Assembly: GCA_963932145.1 (NCBI GenBank)
Contig: OZ010573.1
Span: 94,238,784-94,302,783 of the forward strand
Origin: Acanthosepion lycidas
Lineage: Eukaryota; Mollusca; Cephalopoda; Sepiida; Sepiidae
Direction: 5' to 3'
DNA length: 64,000 nucleotides
Part shown: positions 49,340 through 60,017 of the stretch, piece after piece
Layout: each line of letters begins with the position of its first letter
How positions within the stretch are numbered: position 1 is the first letter of the stretch
Made by a program: the position numbers and the translations under genes
The notes under the pieces: generated by a model
What the model was told of the DNA's origin: nothing
Seen by the model: the letters and a program-made list of their open reading frames with translations, nothing else
The model's database searches: none

Positions 49340-49925
49340 AGATAAAAGAAGCTTGTACTTTTATCAGTAACACGATGGAATACTGCTCTCATATATGGTA
49401 TGAATCCCCCGCTGTTCATCTGAAGGCCCTCGCAAAATCCAGAAACGGATATGCAATGTGTTTGGCCCTGATCTGGCATCTCGTTTACAGTCGCTCTCTC
49501 ACAGACGTGCCGTCGGCTCCCTCTGTTTTTTCTACAAATACTTTCACGATAACTCTCCGACGAGCTACTTTCGCTAGTTCCCAAACTGCAAGAATTTAAA
49601 CATGCTACTAGGTTAGTATTCCAGTCGCACGCTTTCGCTGTCGAAATGGTTAAAAGCAGCCGTCTCTTTTATTTTAATAGCTTCATGTCTCGCACTTCCT
49701 ATCTGTGGACTTTTCTACCTCTTACATCCTTCCCTGATAACTATAATCTCCAATTATTCAAATACAATTTCAATCCACATATCCAGATGACATGATCTAT
49801 TTACCGTCTTTCTCTTCATCCTTTCCTCCATAACGCCTCTTTACTCTTGCTCACATTCTTTGTGACCGCATGCGTGATAGCGTCACTTCCGCCTTGCGTG
49901 GGGCGAAAAGCTTAAAACAAAAAGA
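49340..49925 (+). mobile_element. jockey/CR1-group LINE, 3' fragment
   Basis: The plus strand, over several frames, gives TRMEYCSHIW, then pieces matching SLSHRRAVGSLCxFYKYFHxN, SRTSYLWTFLPLTSFPDNYN and LQLFKYNFN, and ends with the family 3' signature near 49900 (cttgcgtggggcgaaaagct). Confidence 0.8.
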
Positions 49926-50079
49926 AAAGAAGGAATCGTCAGCGGCAGGAAACACCAGAGAGCCCTTTTTGTAATGTATAATGAATTTTAAGATTTAAGT
50001 ACCTGGTTAATTTTTTAAGGATTTTGTATTGACGGATACATATTCGAAGACATATAGAAATAGAAATGGCAGATAAGCC

Positions 50080-50340
50080 TCATTATTTCACAGTTGAAAT
50101 GATTACATGTAACCGTAAGTTCTATGCTAACAGTTTCCTCTTTTGCACTTCTCGCTTGTGGACATCTCTTCTGGACTCTTACGTTCCAATCAATTTTGAT
50201 CTTTAAAACGTTAAATGCAAGGTCAATCGTTATCATATGTTTTCTTAATTCCCCTTACTAATATTTTCTTTTTTTTATCATATACTCTCACGGTAAGTAA
50301 CTCCTTGATTTGGTTGGGGTGAAATGATTATGTTTTAAAA
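50080..50340 (+). mobile_element. jockey/CR1-group LINE, short 3' fragment
   Basis: The plus strand gives VEMITCNRKFYANSFLFCTS and LQNVKCKVNRYH, then ends at gattatgttttaaaa after a ggttggggtgaaatg signature. Confidence 0.7.
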
Positions 50341-50519
50341 AATAGGAAAATATTTAACAAATATAGCAAAAGAAATTAACAATATAGAAATCGATGATTA
50401 AAACTTATTTAATATCTAATCTCTTGTGTGATGGTGAATGCTGACAAATCTCTCATGAAGACGATACCTGAACTGAGAAAGATATCGTTCTGGGAAAAGA
50501 TGCTGAAAATGCTATGGAC

Positions 50520-50715
50520 AGATTAAGTGATTTACGTGATTTGATCTTCAAAAATTTAAATGCAATATCAATTCTTATCTACTGATTCCTGATTACTTTA
50601 CTATTGTTCTTGCTAAACAAATTCCTTTTTTTTTCTAATTCCTTCACACCCAGTAACACCTTGTTTCTTAGTGGCTTTACTACCTTGTTTGGGGGTATGT
50701 CCAGTAAAAAAAAAA
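50520..50715 (+). mobile_element. jockey/CR1-group LINE, very short 3' fragment
   Basis: The sequence gatcttcaaaaatttaaatg and the following bases match the LINE C-terminus (D-L-Q-K-F-K-C). The fragment ends with cttgtttgggggtatgtcc. Short and decayed. Confidence 0.5.
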
Positions 50716-51095
50716 AGGAAAGAGATAGACAATTCTTCGAACAGATATGGAGAATAACGTGACAAGAATACGAGAACAATGAAGAAGTCATCAGAAGAAA
50801 AACTACAAATAAACTGCTGCTTACACTCAGAGACAGCCAAAATATTCGGGTATCAATCCAACGAGAGAATTCTTGGAGAATGTATCACTAACACAGCATG
50901 TTGAAGGGGAATAAGACAGTACACAAAGGTAAGTAACCTGCTTAACAAGACGTATTTGAAGGAGGTAAGTGCTGCTTCGAACAATAAAAAAAAAACATAA
51001 GTTTATGAAGATTACCGATTGCCTACATCCTGAATGTTGCACTGTAAAATGGCACATTACACACCTTCCTAAATGCAATAGAGACTCACAGACAA
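50716..51095. other. unrecognised sequence
   Basis: No feature recognised. Confidence 0.4.
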
Positions 51096-51098
51096 TCA

Positions 51099-51440
51099 TG
51101 TTGATACACCGGTCACGGTAGGATCACAGAAGTTAAGCAATGTCAGGCCTGGTTAGAACCTCTATTGGTGACCGCTTGGGAATACCAGGTGCGGTAAGTT
51201 TAGATGTGCGGGTGATATATAGGATAATGGTTCGGAATTCTTAATTCCTAGGATTGTATTTACTGACGTGCAAATATGCTTGGGAAATGTATGAACATAC
51301 CTGTTCTCCGTCCAGGTATAGGTTAATTAGTAAGATACATATCACTAAACCGTTATTATCTACAAATGTTTTCTGACTTAAATAACCCGTAAAGGGTTGA
51401 TAAACCGTAGAAAACGAATCAAGGAATTAATAAATATATC
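51099..51440 (+). mobile_element. 5S rRNA-derived SINE (SINE3-like), copy 1
   Basis: 51099-51200 resembles the 3' five-sixths of 5S rRNA. It has gttgatacaccggt, the box A region agaagttaagcaatgtcagg and the box C region ggtgaccgcttgggaatacc, then ggtgcggtaag. The body beyond shares blocks (accgttattatct, gacttaaataa, ttgataa) with the copy at 55754-56095. That sharing supports a mobile SINE with a 5S head and argues against an isolated 5S pseudogene. The internal promoter boxes may still bind TFIIIA/TFIIIC. Confidence 0.78.
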
Positions 51441-51720
51441 CATTACTATGCCACCCACGACAAAAAATACACCCCTTAGCTATAAAAAAACAGTGATCAA
51501 ATCTGGATAATTATACTTATGAAAAAACAGCAACATTATCATGATTCGTTAATCAGTTGTCGCTATTCTGGCAAATGTATTAGATATCCTATATTAGTCA
51601 GTCATATCTTATTAAATTTGTATTTCAATTTATGAAAGGGCGAATGAAAATGTAAGTGAATTTGTTTTGAAGTTCTAGAATAATACTACAAAATAGATAG
51701 ATGCGTAATGCGTAACTTAA
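51441..51720. other. unrecognised sequence
   Basis: No feature recognised. Confidence 0.4.
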
Positions 51721-51721
51721 A

Positions 51722-51800
51722 TCTTGACCGGGTGCTCCACGCTGTTGTGTCTGTGCAACATCAAAGCTAAGCTTATAAAATCACTGGGCACTTCAACGTT
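51722..51800 (+). mobile_element. tRNA-derived SINE family A, tail fragment
   Basis: cttgaccgggtgctccacgc and the block catcaaagctaagcttataa followed by aatcac match the family's 3' part. Confidence 0.6.
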
Positions 51801-51997
51801 CAAGTAATGTTCAGCAAGTAATGTTCAGCAAGCTTTTCTAGCTCACTCTTATTACCAGTGAATAATTTCGTTCTGTACCCTAAATTCGGCTTTATGCCAT
51901 AAAATTTATAAATTCATAAATTAGGCGTGTACCATAAATTAAGTTTTCTGCTATATCTAATGACACTTTTTAAAATCAGAATATTTTGGGGCCCTTT

Positions 51998-52260
51998 GAC
52001 GTGGTGTTATAGTTAGCAATCTTGTCTGGTAGGATCAGTTACGACTGAATAGTCTGTACCATTCTAACTTGGTGCTCTACACTTTCGTCCTTGTGTAACA
52101 TCTAAGCTACGCTGAGAAAATAATTACAGTATATTGACGTGATATAAGGGTTAATAAGATTGTTCCTTATATCAATTACAACTTCAAAGGGAGTTTACTC
52201 CTCACTGGTCGTTTCATACTCACGGCGTTGAGCCACATCTAAGATATGCATAAAAATCAG
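51998..52260 (+). mobile_element. tRNA-derived SINE family A, two tandem copies
   Basis: Copy 1 (51998-52135) has tgacgtggtgttatagttag, gatcagttacgactgaatag, ggtgctctacactttcgtcc and catctaagctacgctgagaa. Copy 2 (52135-52260) repeats the order with more decay (ttgacgtgatataagggtta, then catctaagatatgcataaaa). Both run in the plus direction. Confidence 0.75.
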
Positions 52261-52570
52261 CATATCTAAATAAAAGAGGACTGAGTGAGTTGACAAGAGA
52301 AAACCTCAGCTAATATGAATAAGTTGCCAGGTGTAAAACAATTTCCAAATAGTGTAAAAGCAAAAATGTCCATTTGTCAGATTAATCTTTGTACCGTTAT
52401 ATCTTAGATATGATTAAAAAAAATATCTTACTAGAATTCTCCGAGGTTTTTATAAATCTATTGGACTCTACTTTGAGCAATAAGAACGTATAATTACTCC
52501 CTAATCTTAACTGAAGAATGTTCATCATTAATTAATCATAACAAAGGATTGGAAGCTCATGAAGGACTGA

Positions 52571-52575
<5 letters not shown>
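52261..52575. other. unrecognised sequence
   Basis: No feature recognised. Confidence 0.4.

Positions 52576-52622
<47 letters not shown>
52576..52622. repeat. (TA)n array
   Basis: A TA tract adjoining the 3' end of the minus-strand SINE B copy. Confidence 0.95.
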
Positions 52623-52628
<6 letters not shown>

Positions 52629-52630
<2 letters not shown>

Positions 52631-52925
52631 TATTTACATTATTCGGACTATTGTCCTCATCTGTGTCGCCATACTTATCACAACGTATCGATCGTTGTAC
52701 GCTTCAGCCTTCTTAAGGTGGTTGGAATGTCGAACTGAACCCTTTATTTCGCTCAGTAGGGTAGACTGTTCTCGTTCCACATGACATGTGTGATGGATGT
52801 CAGTTATCAGTTATCTCCTGTTAATTTTCCCTCTGAAAGTTCTCCACTGCCTTAATCGGGTATTGAACTCACACTCTTTGGTTCTTGTCACTGGATCTAC
52901 CCAAAGCCTTTATCCCCCTTGACGA
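52629..52925 (-). mobile_element. tRNA-derived SINE family B, second copy
   Basis: It is collinear with 24701-25008, sharing ttcggactattgtcctcatc, accctttatttcgctcag, ctgaaagttctccactgcc and tattgaactcacactctttgg (given as shorter matching blocks). The hammerhead-like region (52683-52716) is decayed: CTTAAGA replaces CTGAAGA and GATAC replaces GAAAC. The tRNA head is at 52853-52925. Confidence 0.78.
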
Positions 52926-53430
52926 CATCTAGGTATGAATTTCTGGGTATTTTAAACCTAATGTCTTCAGCAACCATTTTTACCAGTGCTCATATTGCAT
53001 TTTTTCTGTTATCATTTTATGTTTTTACCAGAGCTCATATTGCAACTTTGTTGTTATCATTGCTTTTCTCTGGCATTCCTTATTACTGGTTCACATATTG
53101 TATTTATTTCTATGCTTGGTCAGCTCAGGAGATTTTTGTGGCCTAGGATATGTGCTGATTCCTTAAGTTTACGAATTTTCCAGTGGTGTTCCCTGTCTAT
53201 GATCTCAACATGATTCCACAGGGGACGGAGATCTCTCTCCATGTGTGGTCAGCCACGCCTGATTTTTCTACTTCCCCTCGAGTTACAGTCTTCTGGTGTT
53301 CTTGAAGCCTTACCTTGAGGGGGAAGGCTTGTCTCTCCTTTATATTCCTTTCCGCAGCTGCACGGGATAGCGTACACACAGTGTTTAATCATGTTCACCT
53401 CTATGGGGGTTCTTATATACGTGCGTATGC
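52926..53430. other. unrecognised sequence
   Basis: The frame at 52919-53146 (plus) repeats LxxAHIAxxLLSxxxF-like stretches from a local direct duplication of gctcatattgca (52988 and 53032). No domain recognised. Confidence 0.4.

Positions 53431-53431
<1 letters not shown>

Positions 53432-53505
<74 letters not shown>
53432..53505. repeat. (TA)n array
   Basis: A TA tract adjoining the inverted repeat at 53507-53619. Confidence 0.96.
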
Positions 53506-53506
<1 letters not shown>

Positions 53507-53507
<1 letters not shown>

Positions 53508-53551
53508 TTGTAAAATGATCCGGGATTAATATATATAAAAACTGATCTGGG

Positions 53552-53601
<50 letters not shown>

Positions 53602-53619
53602 CCCGGATCAGTTTACAAC
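53507..53619. repeat. inverted repeat around a (TA)n core
   Basis: The left arm 53507-53531 (gttgtaaaatgatccgggat, taata) and right arm 53595-53619 are reverse complements with one mismatch. A third, direct partial copy (ctgatctgggattaata) lies at 53542-53558. The core is a TA tract (53557-53595), so the element is a (TA)n array enclosed by terminal inverted repeats. Confidence 0.88.
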
Positions 53620-54855
53620 CTATTCAAGATGATCTTCGCCGTCTCTAACACTCTTAGTTTCTGTCCTGAAGTAACAATTCTCCTCACAGGTTTCACATAC
53701 GACATCATTTTCAAATCTTTTACACTGATCTTTACACTGTCATAGCTGAAACCCATTTCTAACTTGCCAAACATTTGAGCTGGATATTTTATGATTGATC
53801 TCTTTATCTCTTAGTTGAAATAATCACACATCTTCCTGTTGTCACCTCCTGATCTAGTTTCCTTCTCGACTGTTTCTTATCTTTTAAACTTATTCACTGT
53901 TCTATTAATGCTTTTTTTAATTAATTTTAAAGATCGACGCTGGAGTTTCAATGTTGGTATCGTTGCTGAGGGCCTAAATGATCTTACCATTGCTCAGTTG
54001 AGAAGACATAGTGTGGCGGACACAAAACACTTTTAACCAGTTCTCCCTCTAGCTGAATAGCTCAAAGTTTCTTTCAGTGATTCGTACGAAAAATGGTGTC
54101 AAGATAGCTAAATATCCGATCTGAAAACATGTAAAAAAGATACTCAATTAGTTTAGTATTTCTTTTTTTTAGATATTAAACATTTTGTGTGATAAATAAT
54201 TATACTGTAATACAATTTGGACAATTTTGCTGTTACAGACGGTATATTTATTCCTTTAAGTTGCTTGATGCAATAATCATTCATAAGCAAACATACTTTT
54301 CCTTCTTGGCTTTTGTGAAATGAACAGCGAAAAATGTAGGTCGCTTTTCAGTCTTTTTGGTGAGCTACGACAAAATTTTCATTATCCTCATGGAAACTAT
54401 TAACTTCTGATATGACATTAGATTAAAAAAAAATACTGGTGGGACATGACTCTTTTTTTACAGTCTGGCGCTGATTCCAAACGATAAAGCAGGAAGTGAT
54501 ATTATATTCCATATATCGGAATTGTTGACACGATTTTTTAATTCGAAAAGAACATTTTTTTGACTCGCAAGAAATAAACTAAATCCGATATTATTAGAAC
54601 CACTGAACAAAAAGAAAAAAAAACCCTATACAATGGAAGTGATGATAGGTTTTTGCGCAAGCAATCATGTATTTAAACTAACCTAAGCTGGCATATAGGA
54701 ATGGGAATTTTAATAGAAATGTGTAGCATATTTCAGCGTATTAAAATATTAGGAGACATTTCAGTTTTTTAATGGTAGCAGTTCAGAAAATAATTACAGA
54801 ATAAAGTCTATATGTGTAATTTAATTAAGCAATATGATAAATATTAGATTAGTTC
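53620..54855. other. unrecognised sequence
   Basis: No feature recognised. Confidence 0.4.
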
Positions 54856-54859
54856 AGTA

Positions 54860-55243
54860 AACAAAGAAAAGATTAGTGAACTGGCATGTAATATCAGCCC
54901 TCCCTGAAGAAGTGAATTGAAGCAACCGAAAAGTGGAGTTTTAAAGAAAATGGAAACAGAAATGATTTGGAAGAGACAGGTGAAATATCTAAGAGACATA
55001 ACGAGAAAAGAGAGCATGGAAAATTCGAGACTCACAAGAGAGATTGAATAGAAGATGCATAACCCACCTAGCGAGCTTGAATAAATGCATGATGGAACAG
55101 TTTATACGAGAGATAATAAAAAGACAATATCTAAAAAGAATTACAAATGACAGAGAATTATGGAGATCCATGATCACCAACATCCTGAAGGGACAGTATA
55201 TATAGAAGAAGAAGAAGAAGAAGAAGAAGAAGAAGAAGAAGCA
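54860..55243 (+). mobile_element. RTE-type LINE, 3' fragment with (GAA)n tail
   Basis: Plus-strand pieces include EMIWKRQVKYLRDITRKESM, ENSRLTREIE, LWRSMITNILKGQYI-like coding and then (GAA)n at 55206-55243. This matches the 3' end plan of RTE copies elsewhere in the window (gene end, then simple-repeat tail). Confidence 0.75.
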
Positions 55244-55750
55244 AAAAACATATATATGGCTAACGATGGGAGATAAAATTTTGTTGTGCCAGTTTTCCAA
55301 GTGGGGAGTGTTTGTATGCTATAAAAACGATATTCGAAATCACGATTTTTGTCTAAGACGGAAATACCAGACTAAAGTTCCAGAAATTATTTAACTCGAA
55401 ATCTATTAGGCAAAATGTCAATTTCTAGAGGGTATCAACTGTTTAATGAACCGTTAATTAAATCTATTTGGTTGCACCTCTTGAGTGATGGGATTAAAGG
55501 TGTTTGCAACAGTGCGTCAAAACTTGCCTAAAATTAGCCATGTTTGTAGAACCGTTGCGTAAATTACTTTGGCCTTTAGTTTTGGCGGTAAAAAAAATAA
55601 AATAAAATAAACAACCGTTCCTTATTTCACAAACAAAAAAATATATATAAAAGAGAGAATCCGTACCGGTAAAAATTGTAAACATGTCAATGAACACGGC
55701 AAGGAACACGGCTTATGGTCACATCACGCTAAAAAAAAAAAAAGAAAAAA
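55244..55750. other. unrecognised sequence
   Basis: No feature recognised. Confidence 0.4.
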
Positions 55751-55753
55751 ATA

Positions 55754-56095
55754 GTTCTTGTAGGGTCACCGAAGTTAAGCAACGTTGATCCTGCTCAGTA
55801 CCTAGGCGATTGGCCGCTTGGGAATACCAAGTGCTGTAAGCTTGGATGTGCCGATGGCTTAGAATTGTTAATTGGAGAGCCGAGATCCAATTTCCGTAGG
55901 TTTCGTCAATTTTCTACCTGAAAATATGACAGGGAAATTTATTAACCAGACACTTCTCCACCAGCTATATATCTATCTTGTATAATCAGACCATTATTAT
56001 CTCAAAACAATCCTACAAACTAAAAAGTATTTACTGGCTTTAAATAAATTGCAAATGATTGATAACTCCCTAAAAATGGAATCAAACAATCAAAA
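55754..56095 (+). mobile_element. 5S rRNA-derived SINE (SINE3-like), copy 2
   Basis: 55765-55842 has gtcaccgaagttaagcaacg, then ggccgcttgggaataccaag and tgctgtaagcttgg, which are the 5S A- and C-box regions. The body (taatcagaccattattatct, ggctttaaataa, ttgataactcc) parallels copy 1 at 51099-51440. Its end runs into (ATAA)n and (TA)n. Confidence 0.78.
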
Positions 56096-56110
56096 CAGCA
56101 ATATAAATAA

Positions 56111-56114
<4 letters not shown>

Positions 56115-56161
<47 letters not shown>
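56115..56161. repeat. (TA)n array
   Basis: A TA tract of about 47 bp, at the tail of the 5S-derived SINE. Confidence 0.95.
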
Positions 56162-56164
<3 letters not shown>

Positions 56165-59100
56165 TTAAGAAAAACTTGAGAAATATATAGTTAATGTAGC
56201 AAATGTAAGAGAGATGAAATGACTATTAACGAACAAACGACACTATATCGCTATTAACTAAATGAAAATACAATCAATGCTAGCTACATATTGAGGGCGT
56301 CAAATTTAAGCAGGCGCCGAAATTTAACTAAATAGGTAATACATTAACAGACGATAGAAACTGACAGAGAAATCCGAAGCCTTACGAGAATAGAGAAAGA
56401 TGGGGCTGGGAGTCATCCAGTTTTCCTTCCTTGTGTGACAAGCGAGATGCGCGCTTGGTGCGTCATATCTCTTTTCGATTTGATTTGTTGAACAATTCTC
56501 TAAGACTATTTAACACATAGTTAGGGAGAGAAGAGGTGGAGTCATACATTTCCTAAAAACGAAATTGAATGTAGCAAATTCGACTGAAATTCAAACTCGA
56601 CTCTCGGACCAATTCAGAGCCTTTTTTCTCACCAACCATCCGTCCATTCAAGCTTACCTCACCTGGTGTTCCGAGCTGGTTACCCATCTAGGGTTCTGAC
56701 CAGGATAAAGGTTTTTCAACTTTGGCGTTCTGCGGTGAAATGATGTTTGAAAGTTATATTAGCGTTAGTAACAAAGCACATTATTAATAGGTAAGAGAAT
56801 TTAATTAGGAACGAACATGTATGCTAAAGTGCATTCCGGTCTTCCATATGTTGAATCTCTTCCCCGATGAAGACGAGACGTTAAACGAAATTTAACTCAG
56901 CCGACGGATATTGATAATAGCACAGTAATGGGGAAGTTTTGATTTTTCAGGAAGAAAGAAACCAAAAGGACATTTATAGATATCTTTTCGTTGCAGCTCA
57001 GCCCAGACAGCAGATTTGTTGATAGATTTCAGTTTCTTCCAGTCAAACTTTTGTGGCTAAAAAATTATCCTTCGGTCAGATAGTTAACCACGAGTGAAAA
57101 AACAAAACAATTTCTAGCAGTAAAACAGATGTTATTCTTGGGTTCTAACTACTGCTATAAGCGAGCAAAGTAGTGATGAGATGTTGAAACAGTTTTTCTG
57201 CTGCTCGAGCACAAACGTGGAGGAACGGAACGAACAGCAGCCCCGAGGACAAATAAAACAAAGCAAATAAAACAGAGACCCGTCTACGGCAGAGGCGGCG
57301 AAGAATTCCACACAGGAATGGATCAAACGAAGGTCAAACGTAACCTGGACATAGAAATTGATGACGAGGAAAAGGAAATCAGAATCACGACGCTCCGCAC
57401 AATAATAATGGTGATGACTCACTCACTGACGAAGCAGAGATTAGATTTCTAATATCCCCAGAAACATCGGTAATTTCGCTATATAAGACACAAATCATTT
57501 GCATAACCAAATACTAGGTACCGGTCAGCCTACCACCGCGGCCATATATTTTGCAAGCGGATGTCCACGCTGGCCATCCTCTTCTGCAGTGTTGTCTTTT
57601 TGATCGACGGGGACGGGCAAACTCATCGACGGTAACCGGCCGTTTATCCTGCCTTTCATTTTCGCTACAGGTGTAGATTAGGTGATTAGATTAGCGGCCG
57701 TTTTCCTCGTCCGTTCTGCGAAACCTTCTTCGTTCCTTCTGTGTTCCTTTTCGGAAGATCATCAGTTTTAGAGATAAAAATTTATTTGTATTGCCATCTT
57801 CGTCTAAAAACGCAATTAATCTTCCTTCCGTGATATGATCATTGATGGAGACTTGTGCACTCTACATTTTAGTTGACACCAATCACTGATAACCATCGGT
57901 CGAAAGTAAAAGTTCCGTTTCCGTTTTTGCGACAGGTCCCGCTGTAGTTAACTTAAACAGATACAGCTGAAATTTTGGAGATATGAAACAAGGACAGACA
58001 GCTGAGAGAATTTAATACTCACATCACACGCTGAAGGGAATTTACGCCGAGGTAAGCGTCGAGTAACCTTCTAAATGTGCTTGTGTTAATGAAAAACAAA
58101 ACAAAGACAGAGAAAAAAGTATAAAGAGTAAAATATTCCATAAAAGAGATGATGTTTTGCAGAGCCGTCATCATTAATGTCCTCTTGGCTCATGGCACAT
58201 AAATTATGCATATAAATTATATACAATGTTTAGGTAATCTAGATTATTGCATATAATGACTTGTTAATGGAGCTCTTCGTGTACGGAAGCAAGTACATTT
58301 TTCTTACAAGCGAGTTTATTTTCTTTAGAAAACTTTCATACACATTTAAAATGCATATGCAGTTTGTAAATTTCATTTCGAGAAGGAAATAAATAACAAT
58401 AAATTAATAGAAAATAGCATTTGATTTGTGAATTCATTCATGACTCTTGAGACACCGTGCAGTTTTATATTTCCATGAATTTCTATTAACCTAGACGTTT
58501 CATATCACGTATTCGTGTTTGAAGAATGGAAGATGACAACGTTTTTTTTTTTCATTCGGTGTACATGAATAAATATAATCAGGTTTTTACGTTCATAACG
58601 TTGTATTTTCACGAGACAGTACTACGGTATTTGCCTTATTTAAAATGTGCCTATGTCAGAATAGGCGTCAGGTGGTTTTAATCCTATACAGTAATCTACT
58701 TGAGAACAAATATGTAAACACTTATATCAAATTTAATATAAGTCTAAAGTAATTTAATCTTTAGAAAAAAAATCTTTCTGTGTGTCACCATCATTTCCTA
58801 ATTTCATGAAGATCTTTACTGTGATTAATTCAACAAAGAGAAAATTATGTCAGTGAAATGGGATAAAATGAAATAGTCTGTCATGGCTTCCATTAAAGAT
58901 TATTAGAACGTCTCAAAGAAAATCAATCTTAGTACAATTCTGATAGCCACCTCCATAGTTAACACGATATCTACGCCATGACAATACCTCATAATTGATG
59001 GACGATACAGTTTCGATCGTTTGGAAAGACAGAAATGACATCTCGGTGACGCTACTTTGTTTCAGTGGAAAAATAAAAATGAAAAAAGAAAGAAGGGAAG

Positions 59101-59425
59101 ACAGAATCGTCTGTTTCAGTGAAATGGAAAATGTTGTCAAATTCAAATCTTTTCATCTGTACCCTTTTATATTTTCAAATAAGTACCAGCATTTACATTT
59201 CTGATTACTATTGGAAAATGTTGGTAAAGTTGTTAAGATCTAAGATTTAAGGATGCGATAGGGGAATTTCTACGGACAGAGTCTACTGTCGTAAAATTCG
59301 GGATAAATTTATTCAATCATTAAATTAAGAATTAAGTTTCATCAAAAAATGAAAATAGGAAAACCGTGAAAATATCAAGGGTATTTTTAGTGAATACTAT
59401 TCAGCCACCTTAGGATGCAGTATTT
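56162..59425. other. longest stretch without a recognised repeat; GC-richer core at about 57290-57760
   Basis: No gene is recognised. Open frames such as 57132-57422 (minus) have no known domain. The core is GC-richer than its neighbours and includes cggggacgggcaaactcatc and ggtaaccggccg. It could hold an exon or regulatory sequence of an undetected gene, but nothing proves it. Confidence 0.4.

Positions 59426-59428
<3 letters not shown>

Positions 59429-59475
<47 letters not shown>
59429..59475. repeat. (AAT)n array at the 5' junction of an R4-like fragment
   Basis: A trinucleotide tract directly upstream of the plus-strand LINE fragment at 59476. Confidence 0.95.
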
Positions 59476-59477
<2 letters not shown>

Positions 59478-59884
59478 GAGAGGGGGTCCCTGCAGACTGT
59501 AATGTATCTTTGAAGATCCTCAAATAATATCAAAATAAAAGGACATTGAAATCGAATTCTCCAAAATGTAGCACATGAAGACATCAACAATTTCAGTTGC
59601 AGCTGGAGCTCACGGATTGATTGAAAAATGTTCCGATAGACTCATTGAAGCGATTACTGATAGCTCAAGCCTTAAAGTAATACAAAAAATTGTACTCACG
59701 AGTACAGCCCACAACTTGCGAAGGGTTTTATCTATGTTAAATATTGTGATCTTAGGTCTTAGTTTGTTTTTTATTGTAGGGGGGCGGGTTTCTCAAAAAA
59801 AATCATTGGAAAATTTCCTGATGCCATCTCTGATCTTGGGTCTCTGGTTGGAAAAAAATGTGTATACACCAAATAACAAAGAAA
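59476..59884 (+). mobile_element. R4/Dong-like LINE, 3' fragment (C-terminus)
   Basis: The plus frame from 59575 reads MKTSTISVAAGAHGLIEKCS, then SSLKVIQKIVLTSTAHNLRR followed by VLSM. This matches the C-terminal region of RLE-type LINE proteins (pattern TSTAHxLRRVLS). Upstream frames give a DIEIEFSKM-like piece. A stop ends the coding end at about 59732-59884. (AAT)n precedes and follows it. Confidence 0.78.
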
Positions 59885-59940
59885 ATAATAATAATAATAA
59901 TAATAATAAGAAGAAGAAGAAGAAGAAGAAGAAGAATAAG

Positions 59941-60016
<76 letters not shown>

Positions 60017-60017
60017 C
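59885..60017. repeat. (AAT)n-(GAA)n-(AAT)n-(ATT)n compound, palindromic
   Basis: An (AAT)n/(GAA)n stretch (59885-59960) flips at about 59961 to (ATT)n. The left part is the tail of the plus fragment and the right part is the tail of the minus copy at 60018. Confidence 0.93.

Noticed and set aside
51099..51200. A functional 5S rRNA gene
   Set aside because: The 5' end is incomplete, several conserved positions differ and no T-run terminator follows at the right place. A second copy shares a downstream body, which indicates a SINE.
57132..57422. A possible 96-residue minus-strand protein with Cys-rich stretches
   Set aside because: The Cys residues form no regular finger or knot pattern and no family is recognised. 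It is kept only as part of the unexplained GC-richer island.
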